DNA from: Sporobolomyces roseus
Taxonomy: Eukaryota; Basidiomycota; Microbotryomycetes; Sporidiobolales; Sporidiobolaceae
Assembly (NCBI GenBank): GCA_016617785.1
Contig: JADILM010000004.1
Span: 2,046,001-2,110,000, forward strand
DNA length: 64,000 bases
Reading direction: 5' to 3'
Each line of letters begins with the position of its first letter. Position 1 is the first letter of the stretch. Positions 48,593 to 60,026 of this stretch are shown one piece after another. Made by a program: the position numbers and the translations under genes. The notes under the pieces are model-generated. The model saw only the letters and a program-made list of their open reading frames with translations, made no database searches and was not told the origin of the DNA.

Positions 48593-50836
48593 ATGTCAGG
48601 GTCACCACCAGTATTCGACTCTAGAGCGACAACACCAGAGAACCGTCGGGATTCATCAGATTACAAGGGAACAACTTCAAACGCAGAAAAGGGAGATGCA
48701 TTGGGAGACAAAGATGTCAGAGTTATGCATGATGGTTCAGGTGTAGGAACTACTCACCGTGGTCTCACTTCAAGGCATATCACTTTCATCGGTATTGGAG
48801 GAGGTATTGGAACAGTTAGTTTCACTTTTCTCTACCTCATCCTCAACTTGCCGAAGCCAACGAATACTGACCGTTATCTTGTACTCGTAGGGTTTATTCA
48901 TCGGTACTGGAGCAGCTTTAGCTAATGCTGGTCCAGCTGGTCTTTTGCTGTAAGTTTTCCTGTTGTTTTGACCGACTTTCTTTTTCTTCGGAGATTGACT
49001 CAGATTACTTCATACAGCGCGTACTGCTTCGTCGGAGCTATCTTATGGTGTGTTATGGAATCGATCGGAGAACTCGCGACTCTCGTAAGTCACTTCTCGC
49101 AACTCCACCCCATTCTCGAATCTTGACTCAACCACATTTTTCGTTTTCACTCCATTAGCTCCCTATGGCCGGTACTTTCGTCAACTTCTGCAACCGAACA
49201 ATCGATCCCGCGATCGGTTTCACTCTCGCTATTTCTTACGGTTACTGCGAGTCGAATTCCCTCTCTCCGGAGCTTCGAATTTCAGAAGACTCATCAGCTT
49301 CCTCCACAGGCTACACTATCGCTATCGCATCTGAATGTTCCGCCGCTGCTATCCTCGTATCCTATTGGAGCGACATCACACCAGCAGTTGTCATCACCGT
49401 CTCACTCGTTCTTATCCTCGCAATCAACATGTCGACCGTTCGCTTCTACGGAGAGTCAGAGTTCGTTACTTCGATCATCAAAGTTCTGTGCTTCCTCGGA
49501 CTCGTAAGTTCTTCGTTCTCAAGCCTCCTTTTCGTCTCGCACCTTTCGAAACTCACCTCGGTATCCTTTTTCATAGGTCATCGTCGGTCTCGTTATCGCC
49601 CTTGGAGGAGCTCCCGATGGTGATCGTCGAGGATTCAGATACTGGAACGATCCCGGAGCTTTCGCGGAACCTTACGGATTGACGGGACACACGGGAAACT
49701 TTGCTGGATTCGTTTCAGCTTTCGTCAACGCCGCTTTCTCGTTCATCGGTGTAGAGACTGTCGTTATCGCTGCTGGAGAAGCCGCCAACCCTCACAAGTC
49801 GATCCCCAAGGCTGTCAAGCGTGTCACTTACCGAATCTCATTCTTCTGTAAGTCTCCGGTTTCTCCTCTCGGAACCCTGTGCAGGTACTCATCTCGTTCT
49901 TCTTTGCACAGACATTCTCGGTGCCGTCATTATCGGAATGATCGTTCCTCACAACAACCCTAATCTCACATCCGGAACTGGAAATGCCAACTCTTCTCCC
50001 TGGGTTATCGCAATCAAGGATGCCGGTATCCCCGCTCTCGGCTCAATCGTCAACGCCTGTATCCTCATTTCTGCCTGGTCAGCCGGAAACGCCTACTGCT
50101 ACGTTGGATCTCGAATCATCGTCGCCATGGCTATCGACAAGCAACTCCCGAAAGCTTTCGCCAAAACCAACAGATGGGGTGTTCCTTACTACGCTGTCAT
50201 CACTTCGTGGCTCTTCGGTCCTCTCGCTTACCTCTCTCTCGGTACCGGTGGAGCCGCTCAAGCTTTCTCATGGCTTCTCAACCTTGTGAGTATACACTTT
50301 TTCTTGTCTCGCTTCATGATTGCACTTCGAACTCACGCTCTACTCGTCTACTTTTCAGTCCACCGTCGCTGGTCTTCTCGCCTGGGGTACTCTCTCATTC
50401 GCCTACATCCGATTCCACAAGGCTTGCAAGGTTCAAGGTCTCGACCGAAACGAGTTCCCCTTCAAAGGTCGTTTCCAACCTTACGCAGCTTGGTTCGGAA
50501 CCATCGGATCCCTTGGTGAGTACCACTTGCTTTCTATCGATGTAGGACGAACGACGAAAGTGACGAAACATTCCGCATTTTTCAGTCATCACTCTCGCTC
50601 AAGGTTACGCTGTCTTCCTCAAGGGTAACTGGGCGATTCAAGACTTCATCGCTTCCTACATCGGAATCATCATCTTCATTGTCCCCGCCGTCGTCTGGAA
50701 GATCTGGAAGCGAACTACTTTCGTCCGAGCAGCGACGATGGATCTTTACTCTGGTCGATTCGATCCTGCATTCGCTGGACCTCCCGAACCCGCACCAACT
50801 ACCTGGTACGGCAAAGTTATCGAATGGCTCTGCTAG
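48593..50836 (+). CDS. Amino-acid permease, fungal AAT/APC family
   Basis: Nine exons: 48593-48814, 48891-48949, 49018-49084, 49159-49246, 49310-49503, 49577-49847, 49912-50285, 50359-50515 and 50586-50836, giving 560 residues. The N-terminus is hydrophilic; the first span carries RHITFIGIGGGIGTGLFIGTG, the family's substrate-binding GxGxG motif. ESIGELATLLPMAGTF follows, then NAAFSFIGVETVVIAAGEAANPHKSIPKA, a typical AAT motif. About 12 spans are expected in the plasma membrane, importing amino acids with protons. The intron at 49247-49309 appears to use a GC donor (GCGAGT) and is 63 bases, so retaining it would insert 21 residues in frame. Confidence 0.93.
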
Positions 50837-51266
50837 TCTTTTCCCCTTCTCGGTTGGATCTTGGATTTAGAAGGGTTTTATTTTCGTGTTTTTTCCCTCT
50901 CGTTTTGTTTTGTTGATAAGAGTTCGTTCATCCGTTCTCACCCATTGCTTGTATCCATAGTTCCCTATCATATACTATACCCCCTCTCTCTTACTTACAC
51001 ACTCGCATCGCACTGCACTAGACTAGATTTCTTCGTCGCTTTAGAACTTTCTTTAGATTTCGTTTCTCACTCAACTGGAAATACTTCTTTAGATCGATCA
51101 TATACTTCGCTCTTTGTCTTCTCGCGAGTCGTAGATGCTTTGTGTGCAAAGTTTGAGAGGCGAGCAGAAACTGAAGAATGCAGATGAGAGGGTTTGCTCC
51201 CTCCTCTTCACACGTCAACTCATTAGCTCACGCACCAAGATTGTCAAGGTCAAGGAAAACTCCAGG
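50837..51266. other. Intergenic: permease 3' side and F-box gene 5 promoter
   Basis: T-rich 3' untranslated sequence to about 51060. No leader box as clear as in the other copies was found before F-box gene 5. Confidence 0.3.
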
Positions 51267-51536
51267 GTACGTCCGAAACCGGTCTCAAGAGTTCTCAAGG
51301 TCTACCGAAGTCAGGGGAAGAGCAGGGAGATGAAGCGGAACTTGCGGTAAGAGAGGACGCGTTGCTCTCGAAGGGATGGTCCGAGTGGGAGACGAGTGGC
51401 TGAGAAGATCCCGCGAGGATGTCATGGGCTTCAGTGTACTAAGAGCAGGAGATATGGTCAATCTTCGCTCTTGGCGGAGAAAGCCGTCTTACAGCGAAGG
51501 AACTAGCCCGCTAACGCTTTCAGTACCCATTTATAG
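51267..51536 (+). promoter_or_regulatory. Predicted 5' UTR intron of F-box gene 5 (diverged copy)
   Basis: Candidate donor CCAGG/GTACGT at 51267, branch CTAAC near 51511, acceptor TTATAG at 51536, five bases before the ATG; 270 bases. Only fragments of block A (GGTCTCAAG, GGGAAGAGCAGGGAG) are recognisable. Confidence 0.5.
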
Positions 51537-51541
51537 TCTTG

Positions 51542-52870
51542 ATGCCTATTCCGAAGCTGCCGGAGGACGTGATCGACATGATTCTCGACTTCCTGGAGAA
51601 CGATCCCGCTTTTTCGAAAGTTCGCAAAACCGATTCCAGCGAGCAAACACTGACTCGTAAGTCGTCAACGAGCTTCTCTCGATCGAGTAAGATGTGCTGA
51701 ACCTTTGGGGGAACAGCGAGCCCTCAACATACCTTCGCCATGCTTTGTCTCGTCTCGACCGGATTCCTTCGTCTCGCAAGGTTGCGCCTCTACTCTCGCC
51801 CATTTCCCGCTTCTCTCTCCGCCGATTGGGCCACTGCTTCAGCTCTCCTTTCATCGCTGGTCAAACGAAAAGGTACCCTCGGATCGCTCGTCCGCTCTGT
51901 CTACGGTATCCTCAGCTACACTATTCGACTTTACCGCGACATCAAGCCACAGATCCCGTACAAGGCCCTAAAGCATTTCGCTTGGTACATCGCCATCATT
52001 CGAGCATGCCCAAATCTCGACGAAGTGGATGTAGCTGCCGATACGGAGGAGGAGCTGGAGCAAACCCTGCAAGCAATTCGAAGCACGAAACTCGTCTCGG
52101 TCAACTTTGGCAGATTTGGAGGCTTATCAGGTCCACTCTCAACTAACGATCACCTCGCTCGCAAAGCTTTACAACATCCTGCTTTCCGAAATGTCGAGAA
52201 GATCTCGCTTCATCGACTCCTTGTCGACCTCGAGGACTCGACCTCAATCATCATTCAACCCATCAAGTCACTCAAACTAGACGACAACTATCGAGAACAT
52301 GCAAGAGCCCAGCAACTCATGCCTGTCGACTGCTCGAACCTCGTGCAATTCAGGCTCACAACATGGGTTCGCTACGAGCACATCGTCACCTACCTTACCT
52401 CGCTTCCTCCAACTATCGGCGACATCTCACTCAATATCAGAGACGACCATGAGATCAAAACTTTCTTCGACTACACCAGCCGACCCCCAAACGACCCCAG
52501 AATTCCTCACGAGGCCCTTTCTTCCTTCCCTGACCTCCACTCGCTCAGACTCTTCCGATTCCCCACCTTGTCTCCTCCTCTCCTTGACATACTCTCTCGG
52601 TCGAGTCCTTTCATCGTCTACCTCGACTTCTCTAGATCCGTCTGGGTTCTTGACGTTCCTCACAACAATCGAGTTGCCTGGGTCGACCACTGCGAAGCCG
52701 TCTTTATCCTCCCAGAGATCATTGCAATCCTTGAGAAGTTCAAATACCTTCGACGAGTCCACCTCGGACATGTTCCAGCCACGAAGGAGATTATGGAAGG
52801 GTTGGAAGAGGCAAAGACGAAGGTTGGCTTCGAGCTCGAGTGGGAGTCTCAACCGCTGCCACTCGGATAA
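51542..52870 (+). CDS. F-box-like/leucine-rich protein, family member 5
   Basis: Exons 51542-51656 and 51717-52870 give 422 residues. F-box start LPEDVIDMILDFL, continued by FAMLCLVSTGFLRLARLRLYSRPF. Leucine-rich run: LDEVDVAADT, LVSVNFGRF, LHSLRLFRFP, YLDFSRSVWVL. Exon 1 is longer than in most members, as in member 2, and the intron phase (1) is the same. The acceptor AACAG/CGAGC is shared with member 2, supporting them as a subgroup. The C-terminus ends ELEWESQPLPLG with no cysteines. Confidence 0.85.
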
Positions 52871-53319
52871 CGGCTGATAGTCACATCTCTACTATAACTC
52901 ACGAGAACCCTTCTCTCGCGTTCTTTATCTGTACTCTCGTTTGTCGATTCTTTTGTCTTTCGCAACTATTTTGCATGTTTGACTACCTGAATCTGCTCAC
53001 TATACCTTTCAGCTACTTGGCTCTACTTTCTCTCTGCAAACTTGCAACGATCACTCTTTCACCTGTCGCCGAGAGAGGTTCTGAATACACAATTTCAACT
53101 CGTTCGCCTCGAACTTTTCGAACCCTTCTGCTCGACTTCGGGTGCGAAGATTGACTACTAACTTGACGACCAGTACCGACGGAGAAGAGTTGCGCGAAGG
53201 TCAAGCGGAAAACTGAACCTCTATTTCTTGAAGCGAAGAAACGCGCTTGCTCTCCTTTATCACTCTATCTCTCGCTTTGGTCGACTCGAATACCTCAAGC
53301 ACTCGATATAGCTTTCAAG
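52871..53319. promoter_or_regulatory. Intergenic: F-box gene 5 3' side and F-box gene 6 promoter
   Basis: No gene. The leader box of gene 6 sits at the end. Confidence 0.35.
53273..53292 (+). repeat. F-box family leader box, copy before gene 6
   Basis: CGCTTTGGTCGACTCGAATA, ending 27 bases before the donor at 53320. Confidence 0.8.
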
Positions 53320-53624
53320 GTGAGTCTACTACAGCTCTCAGGGATCCACGAGATATAGTCAGGGAGAATTCAGAATAGGAGATGAGCAAAGAGATGGGAA
53401 CAATGAGCGACGAGGAGGTCTAGCTGGAGCACAGGGGAGATCGTCACAGTCCAGTCCACCTCGAAGGAGACTATTGAAGGTCTCAGAGACTCGGACGAGC
53501 GGAATAGTGATCGATACTTAAGTACTTCCTCCCCTCTCAACCTCGACAAGAACTCTCTCTCCCGACTCAGCTGAGCTCGACGGTAGCTCTTATGCTGACC
53601 CTTGTACTCCTTTCTATCCCACAG
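53320..53624 (+). promoter_or_regulatory. Predicted 5' UTR intron of F-box gene 6
   Basis: Donor AAG/GTGAGT at 53320, acceptor CCCACAG at 53624, two bases before the ATG; 305 bases. Block A is present but degraded (CTCTCAGGGATCCACGAG). Confidence 0.65.
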
Positions 53625-53626
53625 AC

Positions 53627-54999
53627 ATGTCAGCTCCTACTCTTCCCGCTGAAATTCTCGACTTGATTTTCGATCTCATTCAACCGAAATCTTCTCTTCC
53701 TACTGGTAAGTTCCCTTACTCTTCTTTGGAGGTCAAGATGCTCAAAATATGATCTCTTGGATAGCCTCGTCGCAACGGTCTCTCGCTTCCCTCGCTCTCA
53801 TCTCGAAACAATTCCTCTCTCCCGCTCGAATTCATCTCTACTCCCGTCCCTTCCTCAGAGCTTCCTCGTTCACCTGGGAGACAGCCACAACTCTCCTCGA
53901 CACCTTGAACACGAATAACAGATATCTCGGTCGACTCGTCAAGAGCGTCGAAGGCATCTGCTCGTGCATGGTGAATCTCATCGCCCTCCTGTCCCCTTCC
54001 AAACCCGGAATTAGCCAATTAGACGAGTCGACCAAGGCCCTCATCTGGTACTGGGCGGCTCTCAGGGCTTTTCCTCGATTGGTTGAAGTCGAGATCTACG
54101 GCAGGAGTTCTCACGAAATCAAGACAATCGAATCGATTTTGGAAACCGCTACCTGGTCACTTCGAATCGTCAACTTCGTCGACATACCCGGTTTCTTATT
54201 TTGGAGGACCGAGTTGAACATGGCTCTCGTGACCTCCGCCCTTGGAGCGCCAGCTTTCCAATTTGTCGAAACAGTTTCGATTGACGATGTTTCAACCTAC
54301 TCTCAAAGGCACCAAACCTTGAGCCCTGCATCAGTCGATCATCCCATTCACACTCTTCGCTTGAAGTCCACCTACTTGAGATACATGAAGGTTTCAGCTC
54401 TACAGATCATCGACTTGTCGCAATTCCACACTCTCGCACTTCTAAGCGAAACTTCAACCTATCGTGGACTCCCGGCACTCCTCGCTTCACTTGCTCCTGC
54501 TCTTCGCAAACTGGTCTACAGTCCGCCTATCCCCTTCACCAACTGCTGCGTGCCTCCAACGAGATACGCTCGACTATTCGAGTTTGGGATCGACCTCGAA
54601 TCGCTCCGAACCCTTGCCAATCTCACTTCGATCAGGATTCTTCATGCTCGAGGCGCTTTCCTTACAACTCTCAGAACCCTTTCATCCTCGTCGCTCCAGC
54701 TCAAGTCAATCGACCTTCACGGTTCGAATTGGATTCAGACGGACGGTGAAACCCTTCTTCCAGAACCACGACGTCTCACCTATCAAGGACGCTACATTAC
54801 GGCCCCTAAATCAGAGCTCGAACCTGTGCTGCAGAGCCTCGCCTCCCTCCGCTTTATCGATCTCGGCATTCTTCCTACGACTGAACCCGGAGAGTATGTA
54901 GGATTGGGTGGTGAGCTGAAGAGAAGGGGAGTGACGGTCGTATGGGATTACTGTCGAGAGGATGAGCCTTGTCCAATCTGTGAAGATGCTCACGTTTGA
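53627..54999 (+). CDS. F-box-like/leucine-rich protein, family member 6
   Basis: Exons 53627-53705 and 53765-54999 give 437 residues. F-box start LPAEILDLIFDLI; exon 1 ends LPT with a phase-1 intron. Exon 2 opens LASLALISKQFLSPARIHLYSRPF. Leucine-rich segments include LVEVEIYGRS, LRIVNFVDI, LRTLANLTSIRIL and LKSIDLHGSNWI. The tail VVWDYCREDEPCPICEDAHV has Cys pairs (CPIC), a possible small zinc-binding knuckle seen in other members. The substrate of the presumed SCF complex is unknown. Confidence 0.85.
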
Positions 55000-55561
55000 A
55001 GGTTTTCAATAATGGAGTGAGGAAGAAGGGAAAGTAACGAGATTGGAAAGGAGGTAACTCTGGTCAAAGTTTTGCTGGAAGTATGCTGTTCATCTACAAA
55101 TGCCAGGAGCTTGTCAATCTTCACCGTCTTCGTTCAAGTGAGATCGGGTAAGTGCAGGATTGCGAGAGATTGCAAAAAACGCGAGAGTTGGTCGATGATC
55201 AATCTTTCTCTCTTTCTTTCGCTCGCAAAGCGCTTGTGCTGCATCTCCTTGTAGCTATCGGAGCTAGGCTTTGTCATGCACGTCAGCTCAAGTTCAACGG
55301 AGCATCCCTTCGAAACATCTTCGCTGCTTTCTGCTTCGAAGAAGTGAAAGGCTCACAAAGTTCTTCGCGTACTCTGCCGCCGCTCCTGCCATGATCCTAA
55401 TCACCACTGTACTGTCTGCTTGCGAACAGAGAAGCGAAAAGAGATTTTGAGATCATTCGACTTTGCGAAATTCGTTCGAAACGAAACTTGACCTCAACTT
55501 TTCACTTCATCTCTCGCTTTGGTCGACTCGAATACCCCAATCACTCGATATAACCCTCAAG
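55000..55561. promoter_or_regulatory. Intergenic: F-box gene 6 3' side and F-box gene 7 promoter
   Basis: No gene supported. GCGAAA/TTCGAAA words are frequent from 55430 to 55490, upstream of the leader box. Confidence 0.35.
55515..55534 (+). repeat. F-box family leader box, copy before gene 7
   Basis: CGCTTTGGTCGACTCGAATA, identical to the copy at 53273 and again 27 bases before the donor (55562). Confidence 0.8.
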
Positions 55562-55863
55562 GTGAGTATAGTTTTGGTCTCAGCGGTCTCCGAGGGCTGG
55601 CAAGGGAGGAAAGCTGGATTAGAGATGAGATGAAGAGGAAGATCAGGGAAGAGCGAGGGAGCCTCTACGAGCGGGGAAGAGGGGGGGAGCAGCTCATATC
55701 TATGTACCGGACACCATTGAATGGCTTTGGGGACAGTCAGACTGAAGGTATCGAGTGATCTCTCTCCTTGATTCTGCTCAAATTCGGTTTCCATTCGAGT
55801 ATTTCCGCTATACCAATCAAACCGCTTCCAGTGTACGAGTGCTGACCTTGTACAATCCCACAG
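55562..55863 (+). promoter_or_regulatory. Predicted 5' UTR intron of F-box gene 7 with two conserved blocks
   Basis: Donor AAG/GTGAGT at 55562, acceptor CCCACAG at 55863; 302 bases, the same length as before gene 3. Block A has GGTCTCAGCGGTCTC at 55576-55590. Block B has TACCAATCAAACCGCTTCCA (about 55811-55830) followed by GAGTGCTGACC. Confidence 0.7.
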
Positions 55864-55880
55864 ATCGAAACAACAAGAAG

Positions 55881-57207
55881 ATGATGCTTCCAACTGAAAT
55901 TCTCGATCTCGTCTTTGCTCAGATTCACCTCAAAACTGCTGCTCCTACTTGTGAGTCTAGCTCTTCTATCTATTCTCTCGCACTTAGAGCTGACAGACAC
56001 AAATGGTCTAGCCGTATCACAAGCTACCTTCTCGTCACTCTGCCTCACTTCGAAACATTTCCTTCCCCTCGCTCGCGAATACCTCTACTATCGCCCGATT
56101 CGCATCAGAAACGCCTATAGGGGACCCGCTATCGCTCTTCTTTGTACCGTCGCAGCCCCGAGCTCAATCCAGGCACAACTCGTTCGATCGCTCGAAGGTC
56201 TCGTCGATTACATCCAACAGCTCAAGCTTGATGGATTTGGCCAGCTTCACTCCGTCTCACCCTATATCGAAGGTATCGTATCTAGCTTTGTATTTCTCAT
56301 CAAGATGATCGAAGGCACTGTCAATCTGCACTCGGTCGATCTCACCTTTTCCACCGCTCGCGAGTTCACCCTCATTCAGCAGGCACTCGAAGGCTGTTCC
56401 TCCACTTTGAAGTTTGTACACTTCAAGAGTGTCGAAGGGTACCGCCTATCGAACTACTTCACGGAGGGTCTTCGTTCGCCAATCTTCAGGCAAATCGAAA
56501 CGCTCGAATGGACTGTAAACGACGTCTTCCCTCGAAGCTGTGCTGTCTCGCTCCCTTCGGTTCTGCTACCGCTGAATTCGTTGAAGATCCGGGAGGAGTT
56601 CGGTTCACTCGAACAAGTCAAGCAATTCTTTCTCGTCGATTCTTCTTCGCTCACCGAATTCGCCATTCAACTCGAGGCCTTCAAGAACTCCGACATCAAC
56701 TACATCCTCAACTCACTTCCTTCCACCTTGTTACGCCTCTCTATCACTTGCATCTGCGAGATCGAAGCTTCAGACTTCCGACCCTCCCTCACGAAATACG
56801 TTCGAGATGAGATGCTTTCACAAACTCGCTTCTCTGACATCTCCCGATTCACTTCGCTTCAATATCTCGATCTCAATGGGTTCCAAACTCTCTTTCCTCA
56901 AATCCTACAGACTCTCGCTACTTCCTCCCCTACCTTGATCGGTTTCAACTTCTCCAATTCCTACTGGAGTCGCCCCTCAAACTCATCCCGCGCACCCAAA
57001 GCCAAGTCGATCTTCCCCGTCTCCGACATAACCGAGACTCTCGCTCGATTCGAATCCCTACGCTTTGTTCATTTCGGGTTCCTTCCAACTCGATATACCG
57101 GTACTTATGACGAGCTTCTTATAGAGTTGGAAAGTCGCGGGATTGAGGTGAAATGGGTAGCGTGTCGTCCTCACGTCCAGGTCTGTCCGTGCGGATCGCG
57201 TCACTAG
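55881..57207 (+). CDS. F-box-like/leucine-rich protein, family member 7
   Basis: Exons 55881-55950 and 56012-57207 give 421 residues. It starts MMLPTEILDLVFAQI and exon 1 ends APT. Exon 2 opens FSSLCLTSKHFLPLAREYLYYRP. Leucine-rich stretches: LHSVDLTFST, LKFVHFKSV, LQYLDLNGF, LIGFNFSNSYW. The tail VKWVACRPHVQVCPCGSRH is Cys/His-rich. Closest to members 3 and 4 by the MLPxEIL start, the LAREYLYYRP run and the shared block B of the leader intron. Confidence 0.85.
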
Positions 57208-57841
57208 CATTGGGAAGTAACGAAAGAAGGAAGAAATGAGGAGAGAAGTTGGAGAAGTATGCAGACTTCAATAGGTGGAGAAGGAAAGGAAATGTAGCGC
57301 TTGAAGATGTGTAGAGCTGGAATCGCGAGCTTTCCTATCGTAATCTGCTTCTTACCCTTTGATCGCGAGAAAAGCGAAGAATGCGAAGCGAACAGCGGAA
57401 CGGATTCGCTTTGATCAATTCACGGATAGTAACGGGATCGTTATGTTAAACCTAAGCCTGCGCGTTCTTTTGGTGTGGATTCGCAGTAAAGCAAAGACGA
57501 AAACGCAACAATTCCTCGAAACGAGGGAAGTGCATTACTTTTCGCTTTCGATACTATTTCAATCTCGTCCGTCAATCCATAGCTTCCGAGCCGGAGAAGC
57601 AAGCTGCGGCAGACCCAGACAAAGCCGCGAAGCGAGAGCAAAGGGATACACCTGATGTGAGTTCTGTGGGCAATTCGACGACTCGAAGTGCGCATCTTCT
57701 GGAACGATCTCGGAGCTAGATGGGAGCCAACGCTCTTGCGCTTATCCACTCACGAGCATACTAGCATCCAGACTATCGCAAGGCAAGTCGATCGTTGATG
57801 CACACGCACTCGTGAAGGTTTGTCAATAAGCTGAAATGCGA
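57208..57841. other. Convergent intergenic region
   Basis: Between the stops of F-box gene 7 and the minus-strand RQT4 gene. About 630 bases with no supported gene or clear repeat. Confidence 0.3.
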
Positions 57842-59712
57842 CTACTTCTTCGCACCCTTCGCTCCGACTCCTTTCCCTCCCTTTCCCGTTCCGTCCACCG
57901 CTTCTCCAGCTCCTACTACTCTCCTCATCCTCTCTGCCCTCGTACTGTCCGGTACGCTCTCCACTCGTTCCTCCCCATCCTGATCGAGTAAAGAATGACT
58001 CAATTCCTCCCTCTCGACCCACTTCAACTCTTCCTCCCTACTAGTATTCCTAAAGACTCGTTCTCCCTCCTTTGCCTTTCCCTTCCCACTCGAATTCGAA
58101 TTCGACGTCGACAAGTTCGAGCTAATCCCATCATCATTCGGATCGATCCAAGCTACCATCCCATCTTCTTCCTCTAAATCCTCCAACTCACTCTCCTCTA
58201 CCTCGACTACTCCCTCCTCTTTCCTCCTCTCCTTCTGACTCTCAATCTTCTTCTTGACCTGTACCCTAACTTTCCCTTTCCCATCCAACCTCAAAACCTT
58301 CCCTCCACTCTCAACTTTCTTGTCCAAACTCCTCCCATTCAAACTAACTCCCGTTTCATAAGCCCTCGAGATCCTCTCCTGTAATCCCATACCTCCTCCA
58401 GCATGTCCCGCGTAACCCCCTCCCATCCCACTCGGTTGAGGTCGATAATCACTTCCCAATTCAGGAAACCTCACTGCTTTCCTTTCAGCCTCTTCTCTCT
58501 CTTTCTTCTGTTCACTTTGAATCCTTGCGTTCGAAAGGAGAGTTGAACGACGAGAAGTGAGGTCTGCGATGTAAGATTCGACGAGTTTGGGAGGGATTAA
58601 GGGAGTTGAAGAGCATGAGGGGCAGCGGTTTTGAGAGGGAGAATTGAGGGTGCAGAGGATTAGACCGCAGGATTTACAGAGGGGGGTGTAAAGGGATAAA
58701 GGGTGTTGACGAGCTAATAAAAAAAGAAAAAGTAGATTCATCGAGAAGAGGTTAGTTGATTGGAGAGATGGGAAGAAAGATGGGAGAGATTTGGAAGGAG
58801 AGAGAGAGAAAGCGTACCGGCACAGAAACAAACTCGAGGAGATTTGTTAGGAGGTAGAGGTTGGAATGATTTGAGTGCTCGATCGAGTTGGATTAATTCC
58901 AGAGTCGCAGATTCAGATAATTCCAATCCTTGTGCCGAAGACGACGAGCTAGAGGAGGGTAGAATGACAGTCGTTGGCGTAGATTGTTTCGCTTTGCCTT
59001 TCACTGCCGACTTCGATTGAGTAGTAGTAGCAGAGGAATTGGGAATCGAGTTGGAATTTGATGTTGCTGTTGGTGGTGCTCTTGAAGAACTCGTCGCTCT
59101 ACTTCCCGCTGCACTTTTCGATGAAGAACCTCCTCCCCATCCCTCTAAGTGATCTCCTTGTCCTTTCCTATAAACGCTTCCACCAGCACCTTCGAAAGCA
59201 GCTTCCAATTCTTCTTTCCTCTTTTCCCTATCATAAATCCCTTCACCTCTTGTACCTCTCACTTGCGAAGGAGCTCTCGAGTTTGAACTTATGGGAGTTG
59301 CCCATCCTTTCGTGTGCTGAGAGGGAGGAGGTTGAGAGGGAGGAGAGAATCGGTGGGAAAGGTATTGTTGAATGAATGATTGGGATTTAGTTCCTGGTGC
59401 CAACAGGGTCTGTACACTCCGATGACGTCGTCCCACTCGTTAGCGTTGAGTAGCTGGGAGTGGGAGAGAGAGAGAGTAGGGAGCGTACTTGAAGGTAATT
59501 CTTGATTTCATTTTGAGACTTGATCGATTCCAAGTGAGGTAGGATTTGTTCGGATACAGTTTGCTCATCTATAAGATCGGGATACTCGGATAATCAGCGG
59601 AGAACGAGAGGGAGAGGAAGAGGGGGACAAATGAGAGATCAAAAAGAGATGAGAGAATGAACGTACCGAGTCCTATCAGGGGAGCTAATTGCGCTGCTAG
59701 AGTAGCTACCAT
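57842..59712 (-). CDS. RQT4: TRIP4/ASC-1-type C2HC5 zinc-finger protein (Rqt4-like)
   Basis: Exons 59667-59712, 59489-59568, 58818-59409 and 57842-58713 give 529 residues. The N-terminus (LAAQLAPLIGLDEQTVSEQI, IKSQNEIKNYLQ) is the TRIP4/Rqt4 helical region. A long Ser-rich, charged linker follows. The zinc finger, split by the third intron, reads VCFCAARQHPL then PLCKSCGLILC and CPSCSSTPLI, matching zf-C2HC5. The C-terminus is Lys/Glu-rich with VAWIDPNDD. In yeast and humans this protein is part of the ribosome-quality-control trigger complex with the Slh1/ASCC3 helicase, which splits collided ribosomes. Confidence 0.88.
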
Positions 59713-60026
59713 ACTTTGTAGTTGTATCGAGTGAAAGAGAAGCAAGTCAAGTGGGAGAGGGAAAGAAGCAGAAAGATCGACTCGATTCGCGCTCTCGACC
59801 CGACAATGACGATTTACACTTTTCGAGAATCATTTGCTTGCGATACGATAGTGCGAAACGATTTCTGTAGTTGAAGATTGCTAGAAAACGCAAAACTACG
59901 AAAAAATGAAAATGCGAGAGTAACTCAAACTAATTTTTGGATCGCTTCATTCAGACCACTCCTTCTTTCCTCCTCCTCTGCCTCTCATATTCCCACTCCC
60001 AAGGGAACGATTCACTGTCTTTACTT
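59713..60026. promoter_or_regulatory. RQT4 promoter and 3' side of the next gene
   Basis: No gene. Contains GCGAAAC and TTGCGAT words similar to other upstream regions in the window. Confidence 0.3.
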
